DNA of 5,651 bases from Candidatus Bathyarchaeota archaeon. Lineage in GTDB: Archaea; Thermoproteota; Bathyarchaeia; Bathyarchaeales; Bathycorpusculaceae. Position 1 is the stretch's first letter. Every line of letters starts with the position of its first letter. This document shows positions 5,157 to 5,651 of this stretch, one piece after another. Both the position numbers and the translations under genes were made by a program. The stretch lies in assembly GCA_003601875.1 (NCBI GenBank), contig PIYF01000060.1:1-5651 (forward strand), in the 5' to 3' direction. The notes below the pieces were generated by a model. That model had not been told where the DNA came from. It did no database searches and worked only from the letters and a program-made list of their open reading frames with translations.

Positions 5157-5651
5157 TCATACTATTTCAACTCCAAGTTGATCTTTAACAAAAACTATCG
5201 CCTCTTCAGTGGTTAATTTGTGATTTGAACCCACATCCGCCTTTTTCCTCCGCCTTTTCTTTACACGATATCCCTTACGATTTAAGGATACACATATGTC
5301 CATTCCGAAAATTCCAACTTCAGGATCATACTTAACCCCTGGAATTTCTATATGTTCTTTTATACCGAAAGAAAAGTTTCCATATTTATCAAATTGTTTC
5401 TTAGAGATTTTATAGTCAACAACTGTTAAAGCTTTTTTCAGAAATTCTAAAGCTCTTTCCTTTCTTAAAGTTACTAGGCAAGCTATTGGTTCTCCCTTTC
5501 TTATTCCGAAATCTCTAATTGTTTTTTTAGCCTTCCTCTTGCATGGCGTTTGTCCAGTTAGCTCCTTTAAAACTTTTGCAGCTTTTTCCAACGGTTCACC
5601 AGATTTTCCTACAGACATGTTTACAACAACTTTTTCTATAATTGGTATGAG
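5157..5651 (-). CDS. rpl5: 50S ribosomal protein uL5 (L5), 5' end cut off by window
   Basis: Large-subunit protein uL5 binds 5S rRNA and the central protuberance and contacts the P-site tRNA. The open frame continues without a stop to the window edge: 11 codons upstream of the first internal ATG (at 5618) read LIPIIEKVVVNM, which matches the usual archaeal L5 N-terminal strand. That ATG is therefore an internal methionine, and the true start lies just beyond the window. 164 residues are visible; archaeal L5 is usually about 170-185, so only a short N-terminal piece is missing. Recognisable blocks are IRDFGIRKGEPIACLVTLR, NFSFGIKEHIEIPGVKYDP and VGIFGMDICVSL, followed by a basic RVKKRRRKK segment. 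It ends in TGA and is followed 15 nt later by uS14, the standard archaeal order. Identification is from family motifs read by eye. Confidence 0.97.
   Translation of the reverse strand, partial: LIPIIEKVVVNMSVGKSGEPLEKAAKVLKELTGQTPCKRKAKKTIRDFGIRKGEPIACLVTLRKERALEFLKKALTVVDYKISKKQFDKYGNFSFGIKEHIEIPGVKYDPEVGIFGMDICVSLNRKGYRVKKRRRKKADVGSNHKLTTEEAIVFVKDQLGVEIV

Noticed and set aside
1..5651. CRISPR array, tRNA or rRNA gene, insertion sequence or other mobile element
   Set aside because: No direct repeats with spacers, no cloverleaf-like or rRNA sequence and no terminal inverted repeats were seen; genes fill almost all of the window.

Overview
The window is a slice of an archaeal chromosome carrying the distal part of the spc ribosomal-protein operon. 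Every gene is on the minus strand, so transcription runs from base 5651 toward base 1. The order is uL5 - uS14 - uS8 - uL6 - eL32 - eL19 - uL18 - uS5 - uL30 - [small heat-shock-like protein] - uL15 - SecY. The presence of eL32 and eL19 (proteins absent from bacteria) between uL6 and uL18, and the archaeal/eukaryal form of every other protein, make the host an archaeon. It is AT-rich by eye. A TACK-type lineage such as Bathyarchaeia would fit, but that is a guess from general protein character, not something the sequence proves.

Layout in transcription order: uL5 enters from the right edge without its start codon (5651-5157). Then come the 54-residue zinc-ribbon uS14 (5141-4977), uS8 (4962-4579), uL6 (4565-4020), eL32 with a highly charged C-terminal tail (4023-3520), eL19 (3533-3078), uL18 (3078-2473), uS5 with a TTG start (2476-1832), uL30 with a probable GTG start (1832-1350), a basic Hsp20/alpha-crystallin-like protein (1315-836), uL15 (824-390), and the first 126 residues of SecY running off the left edge (378-1). 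Genes are packed with 11-15 nt gaps or short stop/start overlaps (ATGA, TAATG, TTGA, TAGTG). Good Shine-Dalgarno (SD) sequences sit just upstream of several starts. The only larger gap is 34 nt, in front of the Hsp20-like gene. No stretch over 300 bases is without a gene.

Ten of the eleven genes are expected: large- and small-subunit ribosomal proteins plus the Sec61/SecY translocon channel, made from one co-regulated, translationally coupled message. The exception is the Hsp20-like gene between uL30 and uL15, which is not part of the canonical archaeal spc operon. It couples a C-terminal alpha-crystallin fold to about 70 very basic N-terminal residues, suggesting a chaperone that may act on or near RNA or the ribosome. 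A TATA-like element and an alternative TTG start with a strong SD hint that it could also be expressed independently. It is the main candidate for something new here.
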